Shown here: piece after piece, positions 52,201-62,978 of the stretch
Layout: each line of letters starts with the position of its first letter
How positions within the stretch are numbered: the first letter of the stretch is position 1
Assembly (NCBI RefSeq): GCF_014898815.1
Contig: NW_026515549.1
Location: forward strand, 1 to 64,000
DNA from: Panonychus citri
Taxonomy: Eukaryota; Arthropoda; Arachnida; Trombidiformes; Tetranychidae
DNA: 64,000 nt
Direction of reading: 5' to 3'
Translations under genes and position numbers: made by a program
Notes under the pieces: generated by a model
What the model saw: the letters and a program-made list of their open reading frames with translations, nothing else
The model's database searches: none
What the model was told of the DNA's origin: nothing

Positions 52201-55200
52201 TGCTATCGAAAAGTGTTTATATGAAATTAGAAGATGATGAAGAAGATTGAAAAAGAGTTGTTCATAGATCGTCGAAACATTTAGCTCGTCATGATTTATT
52301 TCTCTTCTCAGAATCAACACTCAGAATTTCATCATCTCTTTTATCAGGACAACAGTTTTTCTTCCCACAATCAGTTACATGGGATTTTTATCTACAATCT
52401 CGAGTCTTCTGTTTACTCATCTTGGTTCTTTCCTCCCCAACAATTTTAAAATCAATATCTCAGCTCCCTGAACAATAGTTTGAATAGTCTCTTTAAATCA
52501 ATGTTGAACATGATTTTCAATGATGATTCTTATCGTATTGTCACCATCGACATTACCACTGCCTTTATGTTAACACCTAATTTCTCCTCGGAAACATGAG
52601 ATCCTCTGAGGATATCCGACTTTTCAAAATGCAATGTTGCCTGAGAGCAAAAATAATCCAGATGATAATATTATCATTTACATGATGCTACCTAATAGTT
52701 GTTATCATAACTCTTCAGAGTTATATCAATTACTTTAAAAAAATTAGTAGTAAATCATTTTAATTCATTTCCATTGATTAACTAAGTTTTTTGGCGAGAA
52801 AGCCTATTCAGGTGAGCATATGTTGTACATAGTAGTTGGATAGCGTGCAAAAAACAAATTCAACAATTGAAATTCAATCCAATACTAAATTCCATGAAAT
52901 TTATTGAGAAAACCAGAAATATTATTCAGCTTTAACGTGGTAAAAATTTCATCATTATTACTTGAACCATTACCATTATTACAGACTAATCATGATGATG
53001 ATTATTATTATTGCCATCAGAGGTATTCTTACGGCTATTTGATCATGCCAATGATATTTCTGATTCACTATGAGAGATGGAAATACTGAACATTCATGAA
53101 CATAATACTTACATCAACTGAATAGTAACTACAAAACATAACATAACAGTGAGAATGAGCTTGCAAGATGATGAGAGAGATGAAGAAGGGAAATATTACA
53201 TTATTATTTAGTCTTTTATGATTTTCCTTTTCCTCGACTACAAAATTCAGTTTACTTCATGATACGCACAGAGATCAAGTTATTAACTTTTGCTTTCTGT
53301 GGCTATTTTGGATTCTGAAGGTAAAAAGGGAAATTGTCAGAGTTTCAAGGGCATAAGAAATTCAATGGAATCTCGTGAATTTTGAACAAATAAATATGTT
53401 GCATGCAATGAAAACGATACAGCTCGATTCTTTGTACATGTTTTGTTTTTTCGGTCACAACTGGCAAGTAAAAAACTAAAAGAAACTCTTGTAGCAATTG
53501 TGATTCAAATGATCGCAATAACATGAGAGGTAAGATGAAGTTATCAGAATGAGACAATTGGCGGAAACAGCAAAAACCATCATTAGACATTCACCAAGAA
53601 TTCACAACTTCAAGGTGACAATGGAAACATGTGTAGCTCTAGTTGTTTGTCTCTTTGTCTCATCACTGTTTCGAACAAAGACTGAGCTCAGAATAACTTG
53701 GAATAAGTCATGGAAAAGTGAAAAAGAAAAGAAAAATATAAAATTTATTGGCTGTTTATCGTATCTGTCACTCTGTGATTTTCGTAAGCTAATTTTACCT
53801 TGACGATCAAGTCTCTCAATTCTCTAATCCTTTTTACCTTATCATCATCCCCGTTCTTATCGATTCTCTTTTTGCTTCCATTGCTGCTTCTTCTTCATTT
53901 TCCTCTTCTCTCTCTCTCTCTCTTCCTTCTTGATGTCTTATCAATTTAAGAAAACATTTGTCACAGTGAACGTCAAGAAAACTTAGATAAAGTCATGCAA
54001 AAGCTTATTTCATCTTTATCATCATTTTCGTCATCATGAATCTTTTTCTTTCTTTTCTCCATCATTCTTATCATCGCCATCATCTTTTATCTTCATCTTA
54101 ATCATTAGTTTTGCCTCTTTGCACCTCATCTTTAGGTGATAATTTATATAAATATTGTTTTTTAACCGAAGGATCCGAATCTCTCACTTAAATTGCCAAG
54201 ATAATCTGTGGAAATTATTTGCCAATCAAATGTGAAAATTGGTATGACACTTTTCAGATAATGATAAATGATTCAACTCATAGATTTGATCCTATTAACA
54301 GCAACTCCAATAAGTGATATTTTCAACTTAAAGATGAAGCAAATTGATAATGTTTCAAATAAGTGATTAGTTTAGATTGTTTTAAAATAATTGTATACAA
54401 AATGTGAGTAATCAGTTTATATTCAGATCAGAACTTTTCTTGGTAAATTCATCAAAAATTGAATCCATATCATTTCATTTTATGATTTATTGAGCTTAGC
54501 AGTCAAAACATTGGTTATTTGTTCAATGTTATTGTTTTCACAATTAAATTGATTGAAAACTATTTGTTTGTCCAAACAATTAAACTTTCACAGCCAAATA
54601 TTTGATTTGGTGAAACATTAGTGAATTCATATTTGTGAATCAACTTCGATGATATTTCATGTTAAGAAAGTTCAGAAAGTTCGTAAAGCTGCTTAGCGAT
54701 CAGTTGATTGTCTTGTTATTAATCAATAATTAATTTTCTCCTGGATAAGCAGGAATATCAATTAAATAAATCAAATTAGTAGATTCTAATTAAATAATAT
54801 AACAAGATAACATGAGACACTAAAAGTATCAACATGATATTTGCAATAGTTGCAGAAACAGAAAGATAAAGATAAACACAATCAACATGATTTCAATGAT
54901 TGAATTTAATTTTCTTAACAACTCGAGTTGGTCCATAAAGATAACTGATTGTCATCTTGATAGACTCGATGTTAGAAGTAACCACTCAGAACAATCGTGC
55001 TAATAATACCTTGTTATCGTTTCTATTTCTAGAGGAATCAACATTACTCCAGAATCCATACAATCCGTATAAAAATGGGACAACTGTTAACATGATACAC
55101 CACATGAATCAACCCGCAGTCTCTGAATTCATCAACACTCAACATTTTTATGAGAAAATACGAACAAGTTTCGGACATAAATTAGATGGAACCCTAATAA

Positions 55201-55250
55201 CTAATAACTATAACGGTCAATTAGTTCGTGCTTTAAATTATCGAGTATAA
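21403..55250 (+). CDS. dsx: doublesex-like DM-domain sex-determination factor, four coding exons over 34 kb
   Basis: Coding exons 21403-21838, 22145-22321, 40793-41122 and 55033-55250 have GT-AG borders and keep phase 1 at every join, giving 1,161 bases and 386 residues. ATG 21403 is the only ATG in its open frame. A 17-Gly tract (residues 19-38, with Val) is followed by a His/Ser-rich stretch, then the DM domain (~129-176). The zinc ligands C132, C135, H138, H147, C151, C156, C158 and C161 are all present, and the basic recognition tail is VMAKQVARRRQQ. An Asn/Thr linker (~214-260) precedes a UBA-like DSX dimerisation domain (~265-320; LVMAFVRDNKGNIEQCLAKLKL), which separates doublesex from other DMRT genes that carry a DMA motif. 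The last exon is a novel 72-residue tail. The protein should bind DNA as a dimer and set sex-specific transcription. Introns are 306, 18,471 and 13,910 bases. Further or alternative exons are possible. Confidence 0.9.
22145..22321 (+). other. dsx: dsx coding exon 2: second half of the DM domain
   Basis: Acceptor TTTTCTTGACCACAG, donor GTGAGT. It encodes GHKRFCKFKDCVCADC and the basic helix, ending near PIKRPFYK. Reading through the donor would add about 27 residues and stop at 22401, a possible retained-intron form without the dimerisation domain. Confidence 0.95.
23861..23895. repeat. 12-base palindrome in dsx intron 2
   Basis: AGTTGATTCCCA and its exact reverse complement, separated by 11 bases. 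Confidence 0.7.
27369..27484 (+). other. dsx: candidate alternative terminal exon of dsx (short isoform)
   Basis: After GTTATTAAG a 116-base stretch joins exon 2 in phase 1. It encodes GQTPGNITTNSVYGII, an Asp/His/Glu-rich tail and a TAA, making a 242-residue protein with the DM domain but no dimerisation domain. The first part is not simple repeat and is richer in G+C than its surroundings. The acidic part could be an accident of GATGAT/CATGA repeats, and the acceptor is weak (AAG). Confidence 0.25.
28170..28208. repeat. (CT)n microsatellite in dsx intron 2
   Basis: About 19 CT dinucleotides on the sense strand. Confidence 0.95.
29933..29990 (+). promoter_or_regulatory. possible internal core promoter in dsx intron 2
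   Basis: TATATAAG (29933-29940) is followed 30-36 bases later by CTTCTCAGGGACGAGCG, a locally G+C-richer initiator-like patch. It would start a transcript upstream of the dimerisation exon. Evidence is motif spacing only. Confidence 0.2.
34374..34406. repeat. (CT)n microsatellite in dsx intron 2
   Basis: About 16 CT dinucleotides within a 600-base pyrimidine-rich region (34,260-34,900). Confidence 0.95.
34705..34742. repeat. (CT)n microsatellite in dsx intron 2
   Basis: About 19 CT dinucleotides. The surrounding pyrimidine-rich strand is open over a long frame for compositional reasons only. Confidence 0.95.
37365..37514 (+). pseudogene. short coding-like relic in dsx intron 2
   Basis: Fifty codons end in TAA at 37512-37514 with balanced protein-like composition (KTVDQMKKYLIYDVNPYDD, then LKNKLRITLNTLD). 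This differs from the simple-repeat frames around it. An in-frame TAG lies directly upstream. It may be a fragment of a transposon or gene; no family recognised. Confidence 0.2.
40793..41122 (+). other. dsx: dsx coding exon 3: Asn/Thr-rich linker and dimerisation domain
   Basis: Acceptor TTTCTCTCTTTGGATCTCGCTCGCAG, donor GTAAGT. It encodes residues 205-314. The segment NILNTVGNEKLFTFLVMAFV-RDNKGNIEQCLAKLKL aligns by eye with the insect DSX dimerisation helices (LMPLMYVILKDADANIEEA in the fly). Reading into the intron would add about 20 residues and stop at 41184. Confidence 0.88.
44049..44093. repeat. (GA)n microsatellite in dsx intron 3
   Basis: About 22 AG dinucleotides on the sense strand, the only long tract with purines on the sense side. 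Confidence 0.95.
44278..44308. repeat. 12-base palindrome in dsx intron 3
   Basis: ATGGACTTTATA, seven-base loop, exact reverse complement. Confidence 0.75.
46246..46291. repeat. (CT)n microsatellite in dsx intron 3
   Basis: About 23 CT dinucleotides. Confidence 0.95.
46870..46895. repeat. (CT)n microsatellite in dsx intron 3
   Basis: About 13 CT dinucleotides, 580 bases 3' of the previous tract. Confidence 0.95.
55033..55250 (+). other. dsx: dsx terminal exon: 72-residue C-terminal tail
   Basis: Acceptor TTGTTATCGTTTCTATTTCTAG. The exon joins exon 3 in phase 1 (G+AG gives Glu) and ends TAA at 55248-55250. Composition is protein-like and unlike the repeats around it: STLLQNPYNPYKNGTTVN, HFYEKIRTSFGHKLDGT, GQLVRALNYRV. 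No domain is recognised; sex-specific DSX tails are poorly conserved. No AATAAA lies close downstream. Confidence 0.7.
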
Positions 55251-56813
55251 CTAAGCTTTAATCGAATTGGAAAGAAGCTGAAACACAAAACATACACAAA
55301 AACCTATTACAACAACGTCCTCAGTTGATCCTTTAATATCTTTTCTTGTTCGAGTTTATCTTTTTTTCGTTCCATCTCTTTCTATCATCTTCATCCTCAT
55401 CCTCATCTTCATCATCATAATAATGTTCTCCTCTTCAATTCCTTTTCTGCTTTTCCTTTTTCTCATCAAACTTAATTGTTCTCACTGATGAAGTTAATGA
55501 ACATGAATGAGAATACAAAAAATGGACTCGATAAGATGAAAGGTTCAAAGATAGAGCGAGAAAGAGACCAAAAACAAGGTGAGATTGTGAGAGGAAAGAG
55601 GGGGATAATTTCCATCAGCATTTCCCCTTCTGCCTCTTCATGGTGAATTATAATCTAGGTAATTGGAGATAAATTAACAAAAGGAGGAAAAGGCAATTGT
55701 AATAATGAGAAAAATTGATTCTCGTGACTAGAAACGAATTGTTCATCGTGTTTTAATCTACTTCATCTGCATCTTGAGTCAACATTTTATCAAAAATCGT
55801 CTCTTTTTTGTTCCCCTCATTTAAATTGGTCGTTATACTTTCGGAACTTTGTTAATATTATCAACTCTTGGATCGTCCAAACTGTTTCGAATGATTTTTC
55901 TGAATTCCCAATACAATTGGTAAACAAAATCATCAAAAAATGTAATTATTTCTGTTTCCACTCCTAAACCAAATTTTCCCTTGTTTCAAATTTCCTCATT
56001 TAAATTATATTCTCATTGCGAGTTAATTTCTCTTGAAATTTTCTTTTGTAAAATGACTTGATAATAATGAGAAAGTTTCGTTGAGCTGAAATGGGTAACC
56101 AGTCATCTTTTCCCTCGCCAAACCAATCGAGATAATAAGTTTCTCTCAACCGAATTATAACAATTGACTGTTTGTTTTTCAATATTCGACATTATTTCAG
56201 TTAAATCATCGCCACTCTGATCAGTAAATATTCAGTTTTTGCTTCTTCTCATTATTCGCTTCTGGTAGAGTTTCAACATTTTAACATGATGTTATCAATT
56301 CGATTGTCTTCATCATTCAACTAATTAAGTGATTAATATCTACTAATATCAATTGATGGTCAGCGTCAACATCGCGGAAACACAAAAGAAACTGATTGTA
56401 TTGACTTTGCTTCTTTGGTCAATAATTAATTGTTTCAATCAATCGGAAAGTTATCTAGTTAATTCAATCAATTTAAAAACCACTGAGCTGATAATCTACT
56501 AATATCATTTGTCAAATAGATTTGTATAAATATTGGATTATCTTTAACAAGAAGGAAAAAGTCACCAAGGGTAAAGCTGATTAAAGAGATTAGATGAAAG
56601 TTAAATGTTGAAATTCAAATTATCTCTACTCTCTGGTCATTCCCTGTTTTCTGATTTCATCATGGGTTTGTTATCTCAAGAGATTGAGTGTCATCAAATT
56701 ACTGGCCGAGTGATAACAAGTGATAACAGGTAACCTTCTTGGAGAAAGTCAATCAAACGGAAGAAATTGTATTAACTTGCTTTCTACTTTTACTTCTTCT
56801 CCTTCATCTCCAG
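55251..56813. other. A+T-rich region between two candidate dsx terminal exons
   Basis: Would hold the 3' UTR of the 55033 exon. Simple TCATCC/TCATCT repeats at 55,390-55,430; no gene seen. Confidence 0.5.
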
Positions 56814-57118
56814 CATTTTGTCTCCTTGGAATCAATCAAGAAGAAGAAGATGATTGGATTGATGAGTTAAAGGTTAATAAAAAAGGAGATGAAAAAGAAA
56901 GAGAAGAGAAGAGGTGGAAAGGGTGGCAAAAGGTTCTTTTGATGCTGATGAAGAGGAAAGAAAAATTTTCTCTAATTTGGATGGTAAAGAAGCTTGAAGA
57001 AAGTTCACCAAGGAATTTACTTGATCAGAATCATGAGTATGATCATGGCCATGATTGTAATGTAGATGATATGAGACCAGTGACCCTTAAAGAAGATGAT
57101 GGATCCAGTAAAAAGTGA
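56814..57118 (+). other. dsx: candidate alternative terminal exon of dsx
   Basis: Excellent acceptor: about 35 bases of CT-rich DNA ending TTCATCTCCAG. The exon would join dsx exon 3 in phase 1 (G+CA gives Ala) and is open for 101 codons to TGA. The tail is strongly charged (EEEDDWIDELKVNKKGDEK, then Lys/Arg/Glu-rich and a Trp-rich patch, then Asp/His). It would replace the 55033 tail, giving 415 residues. The purine-rich sense strand lowers stop frequency, so chance is a real alternative; an independent small gene is another. No known domain. Confidence 0.3.
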
Positions 57119-60100
57119 ACGCGTTAATATCCTTTACTTGTGTTTGTTGCTTTATCAGAGACTCTGGAGGACATTTGGTGAGCATCAGGATCAACAAGAT
57201 AATGGAAATGAATATGTGAGAATATTTTCCATGTAAATTGCTTATAATAACCTCGAGTTCTCCCCTTCTGCTAACGGCTATCGTTGTGATGTGATAAATT
57301 GAGACTCTAGATGATAGAAGAGAAAATTGATCAATATCATCCATGGATCATGATGATAAGTACAAGATAATTCAGAGAAAATAAAGAATTATCGTTATCA
57401 TCTTTCGTTGGAATTGAGAAGATAGAAGTAAATAATTGATCTGTTGATAATTTAATTAATCATCCGAAAGACAAAAATCAATCGATTGCTCTTTCATCAT
57501 CAATTTTGCATTGATGATTATGATTATGATTCAAGTGATAAGTGTCAAAGGCTAAACATTAACAAGAAAGAACTGTTTTTATGGAAAATCAAGTCAGTAA
57601 AAAGTGATAATCATTGAGTTAAACTTGACCATCATCAATATCAACATGAAATGAAAAGGAAATTGTGAACCTTCTTGAAGACTTATTGAAATTCTGGTTT
57701 CAAGGCTCCAATCAATATCATGGTAAAGCACAATTCTCCATGATTAACATGATTTTCATCAAATCTTCTTTCTCTGCATTTGGTCTGTCATTGTCATCAC
57801 CAATTCCTGACTTAATTTAAGTATAAGCAAGATTATGTCTTAAATACCAACATGTTACCATGTTCAGACTCATTCTAATCACGAGATGAAAAAATGATCA
57901 AGTTATTTGATTACTGACCAGCATATGGAGCGAGGTAGCAATAAAATTGACCATCACCACCGATGACAGTTAACATGATAACAATCAATTAAATGAAACA
58001 ACTTCTCATGGATGTGCTTTTAAAAATAATCAATCTCCGAGCTTCAAATATAAAAAACTTATTAATCTTGATTAATGTTTGGTTAATATGACAATTGAAA
58101 TTGAAATTTAATCAATTCAATTGTTGAAAGCTCAAAATTTCAAGTCAAATGAAACTTTCTCATTACGATGCCATTGAAATCCCTCTCCTCTCCTCTCTAT
58201 CATAATTTCGTCATTTCAAATCCCTAATCCCTAATCTCAATGTCTTCAATCAATATTGAGACGAAAACAAATTTCATCCTCATCTTTAATCATCAACATC
58301 AACATCAGTTCTGTTTAAATATTGAAAATATAAATAATGTAAAACTAATTGTTGATGTTGGAAAAAACTTGTTTATGTTCAAATCTCAATCTTAGGTATT
58401 CAATGGCAATTCCTTGTTGTTAATCATAAAAAAAACCCACTTCCTATTTCTGTCTATTTCCTCTTCTCATATATCTCCCATTGACTCGAATTGTTTTCAA
58501 AAAACAACAAAAACTTTTTGTTCTTTGGTTCTAAACCAATTTAAATCTCTTGGACTTTTTTGGCTTCAAGTTCGTCAAACGAACAGCAAATCCAAGTTTA
58601 TACATACACCACCCAAAAAACATCATAATTGTTTTTCTCAACAACACCTTCGGCTTATGCTCAATTCTGTTTACGCATTTTTCAATGGCCTCTAATCGAA
58701 GTAAGTTGAATTCAGAACTTATTTTTATTTCTTTTCTGCCTGTTTTACTTTTACCTTGATGCTGTTTACTAGTGTAAACAAAAGGATCACCAGGCTGATC
58801 TCATTCTTAAAGAAATTTCTTTATATGGTAATGAGATTATTCAGTTACTCTGCTTATGTCAAGTAACAATGATAATAATTCTCACCGTATGAACGTGATG
58901 ATATTTTCCACCTTCTCAGAAAGATAAGCATCTCTTTTCCTTTGTTGGGATGAGTTTTTTTTTCTCATCTCACAAATGATAACATGAAATTGAGAAACAA
59001 AGTGATAACTGAAATAAATATATCACATGAGATTGAATAGCAATCTCATGGGTACACATTGAAATGAGAAGATGATGGTGATGATACTGTTGATGGTTTA
59101 TGATGCTAAAGATGATGAGAGAGAAAAGAAACATAATCCAAATAAAAGAAAACAAAGATTCTATTGAATTCTAATGATTATGATGAATATGATTCGCTCG
59201 CAGACTCGATTCCAAATTTTTTATCTGTCTCTTTTATTTATCTATTTCAACTTTGCTTCTAATCATAAATTATTATTCTGGTTGAAAGATAATTTGAAAA
59301 TTATGAGAGAATTGTGAATGAAAGCAATGGAAACATTTATTTGGTCCAACAAAAATTATCTCTCATGTTGATATTATTGTTTATTCAAAATATCATGAGA
59401 CAGTTTTTGAGTTTGGGAAGCAATAAATATCATCATGATTCTGATGATTCAGGGTAATGTTCATGATGATGAGAAATAATAATGAAAAGAAACAAAACTG
59501 ACGAAGAAATTGTTTTGGAAGAAAAAATTGTTGCCATTCTTTTTTTCTTTTTTTTTTTTTTCCTTTATTCTCAATCTTTTGATTTCTGATTATTGTTACT
59601 TTTATTTTCTATCCATCAACAAGTCACATACACACAAAAGTATACAAATAACCCTCACCCAACTTTCCACATCCAATGAGCCATTTGTGAACAGTAATCA
59701 TAATTGATGTGAAATAAGATATTGGAGTAAAACGACTGGACAGAAAAGGCAGGGAGAATGAGAGAGAAAGAGAGCTAAGGAAGTTGGAAAATGTTTACAG
59801 AGTGAGCCAGAGAAAAAAGTTATCCAATGGTCATGTCAAGTTTTCTTTTTCTTCTCTCTATCCCCGTGAAAAAAAGTTGCCATGAACTAAGAATTCTAAT
59901 AATAATATTATCACCATCATGGTTATTTATCATGCTTACCTTGTAAATTTGTATGAAAGGTTGTTAAACGGTTTGAAAAATGAGGCTATTTAGCAATTGA
60001 AATGAGGTGAACCTTTGAAATTGACCAGTGTCCAGGATATGAAGAGGTAGAGATTCAAGTTTCCTTTCGGCTTCTTTAATTACATACAATAAGCACAAAC

Positions 60101-62950
60101 CATTCGACCTGAAACATCACAGCTAAATGACCAGAATATTGAGATAGATATAGACGAATGAGAGATAGAAAACATGGAAACGTTCAATTTTAGAAAATGA
60201 GAAATTCTGTTATTTGTCTCTTTCTACAAACAAAACACATTCTCTTTGCTAGAAAAGGTAATTCCTGCAGCCACCTCACCCAAAAATCATCACCCTGTTC
60301 TAACCCTTTTGAACGAAAGAAAAAAATAAGTATTATAATGTTGAAGATAAAAACTGTCACATTAAATGTCCCCTAACATTACGTTGAATATGATTGATGG
60401 TCATTTTTGTTGGTTAACGTTTCTATTATTTCCCAGACCACTCAATGGTTTTTATTTATTTCATCACATTCCAGTCAGTCAAAGATAATAGTTGAAAGCA
60501 TCTTGACCACTCTCTCATCTCCTCCTACAACTCCACCTTGATTATCTTTCTTTTCCTTTCAATCCAAAACTATCAACATTTGTTTTGTCCAAACATGAGA
60601 ATGGACAATTTTAACAATCGTCAGGGTGAAAACTAGTTGCGGGTTGGCAACAATAACTATCAACATGATCAACACCATCAGAGTTTCAACGATTCAACTC
60701 TCAGGTTACAAAATGTGAGAAAAGACTGATCATTTCTGAGATTCGGAAAAACAATCATCACGCATAAAGTAAAACATAGTCTTAAGTATAAATTCAACTT
60801 GTTCGATTATCAATTTTTAGATAAAATCATACAACCAAAATGCGTAAACATCAAATACCCAATGATCTAAATCTAATCTTTTTCTAATTCCAAGCAACTT
60901 ATTATCTTCGAAATATTTCTCGTTGTAATCGCACAAAAAAGACAAAAATCTTCACAACTTTAACTTTTTCACCAATCTAATTGGTAAAAAAGGTAAAAGA
61001 AGAAAGTTAAATTGAATTAAAACATCTAATAGATCAGAACTGGTCAGTTCTTTTTTTGTTACTCTGAAAAAATGTCCTCATCTTTTTGTAATGTCCGTTG
61101 GCCGTTAGACGGTTTAAAGTTTTGCTCAAAAAAGGACTGACCACCAACTCTAATCCAAACACCTCAAACCAATTAAACGAAGATAATAAGGTGTATCATC
61201 TCTCCTTTTCCTCTCCCAACCTCCACTTGCCTTGTACAGAAAACAAGAGAAAAAACTGTTCTATTATTTTCCACCTCCACCCTTGAAATAAACTCCCATT
61301 GAGATAAACCCTTTGGAAGGAAAACAAAAGAAGACAATTTGGTGGCAAAAAGAAAAAAACTTTAATAACAAATAGCTAATAATTTATCCATTACTGAAGA
61401 ATGATGGATGTAAAATATCATCTCTCACTCTCCCTGAAACTCCTTCTTTTTTATTATCAATTCCCTGTTTTCCCATAAATCCACCAAACTCAGGAAACAT
61501 CATCCCAACAACTATCACCAAACAATAACAACAAATGCTTGTAACAAGTTGTTTCTTCTGTCTGTTATCAAATAGCTTCTCAACAGACGAGACCCAATAA
61601 ACAGCAATATAACAATAAAATGGTTAAAACATGAAATGCACCACAACATGAAGCAACATGAACCATTTTAATAAACACCCAACAGCGTTGAAACCGCCAA
61701 AAGGCGATTCTCATCATAATAGTAATAATAATATGATCATCATGAAGATATCAATGATGTTAATAATTCTGATGATATTAATGTAACATGATAACAAGAA
61801 AAAGATGAAGGTGGCAAGTGGGGAGTAAATCTTGAAAATGATCACCGGTTTGAACTTGGAAACAAAATCTAATAATCTTTCGGATAACATGATGTAACTG
61901 ATTCATGTTGCTCAATTGAGTCAACTTATTACATGGTAATCACAATGATACAAACATTGGGGTAAAGAATAGTGAGAAATAGACAAATCATAAAATTGTA
62001 TAGAAATGCTGTTGGAACAATTTGAATTGTTGTTTATTGTTCACAACAATCTCAATTGTTTTCCTTAAATTTGATTAATTTTTGTGTGGAAATTTGTATT
62101 GATTAAAGGCTTATTTTACCAATCATGTTTGTATCATTATCTTCATTGTAAATTGACTGAAGCTGAATCAATAGTTTTGAAAAGTGATTGAGCAATTTGA
62201 TTTAATTGTACTACACTCAATTGATTTACCGATATTTTCTTCTTTGTTAATTGTCATAATCAATTGAAGTCTTTTTCTCATTTGTTACAATTGAGATTAA
62301 TTTTTACCTGGAAAAAGACTTTGATAACAATCAATTAAATGAGAGTAATTTGTAATAATAACAATTGTGACTTTAATATGATGATAAACTTTGTGTGCTG
62401 GTTAAATGTGATTAATTGATTTTTTGATTCAGATGACAAGTGATTATAATTAGTATCATTATTCTTATCATCATTATCGTCATAATTGTTATTGAACTGT
62501 ATTTGTACGGGTTTTATTGATTGTGGCTCTCCGGATCAATGAATGTTTTGTTTCTATCACTAAATTGTAATCTTTTTAATTTCCAATCGTATTATATTAT
62601 TAATATTTTCTGTCTCCCTCAAATTGTAACAATCAATTTCAATGTAACAAATGAAAAAATATCACTTATTTGGCATTGATTTGGATACTTGAATGCTGAT
62701 GATTGATTTTAAAATGGCAACTAAATGTTTATTAATTGTCTCAAATTTTTCATAATAATTTATGGTTGCAACTGTCGTACGATTTATTCACTGATTGTAA
62801 CAGCAACAAATCAATTGAAATCATAATTATAAGCTAACTGAAATTGTCTATTGATTTGATTAATTCACTCGAGAGTTTAATTGAGCAACAACAACAACTT
62901 ATTTGTTCATTGAACTCACAATCAAAAATATCCAATTGAAAAAACATCTA
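57119..62950. other. A+T-rich non-coding region
   Basis: No splice-supported or family-like coding sequence on either strand. Contains GAT/CAT-rich stretches, an AATAAAG that could serve as a poly(A) signal at about 57,378, and T/A-rich frames of low complexity. Confidence 0.55.
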
Positions 62951-62978
62951 TTCCTTTTCTTTTCTTTTCTTTTCTTTC
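62951..62978. repeat. (TTTTC)n repeat
   Basis: About five TTTTC units. Confidence 0.85.

Larger units (their letters stand above)
41123..55032. other. dsx intron 3, 13.9 kb
   Basis: A+T-rich with (GA)n at 44049-44093, (CT)n at 46246-46291 and 46870-46895, a 12-base palindrome at 44278-44308 and GAT/CAT-rich runs (41,750; 51,150). No nested gene that I can support. Confidence 0.7.

Noticed and set aside
53549..53803. ATG frame of 84 codons with one hydrophobic segment
   Set aside because: No family resemblance, no phase-compatible link to dsx exons (its upstream acceptor reads a stop), and typical of random frames here.
54879..54887. CAATCAACA, core of the fly dsx repeat element, 146 bases before the 55033 exon; a near match TCTTCAATCAATA lies at 58243-58255
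   Set aside because: The core recurs elsewhere in this A+T-rich window (for example near 17,053 and 33,985) and is not clustered, so it does not show Tra/Tra2-type control.
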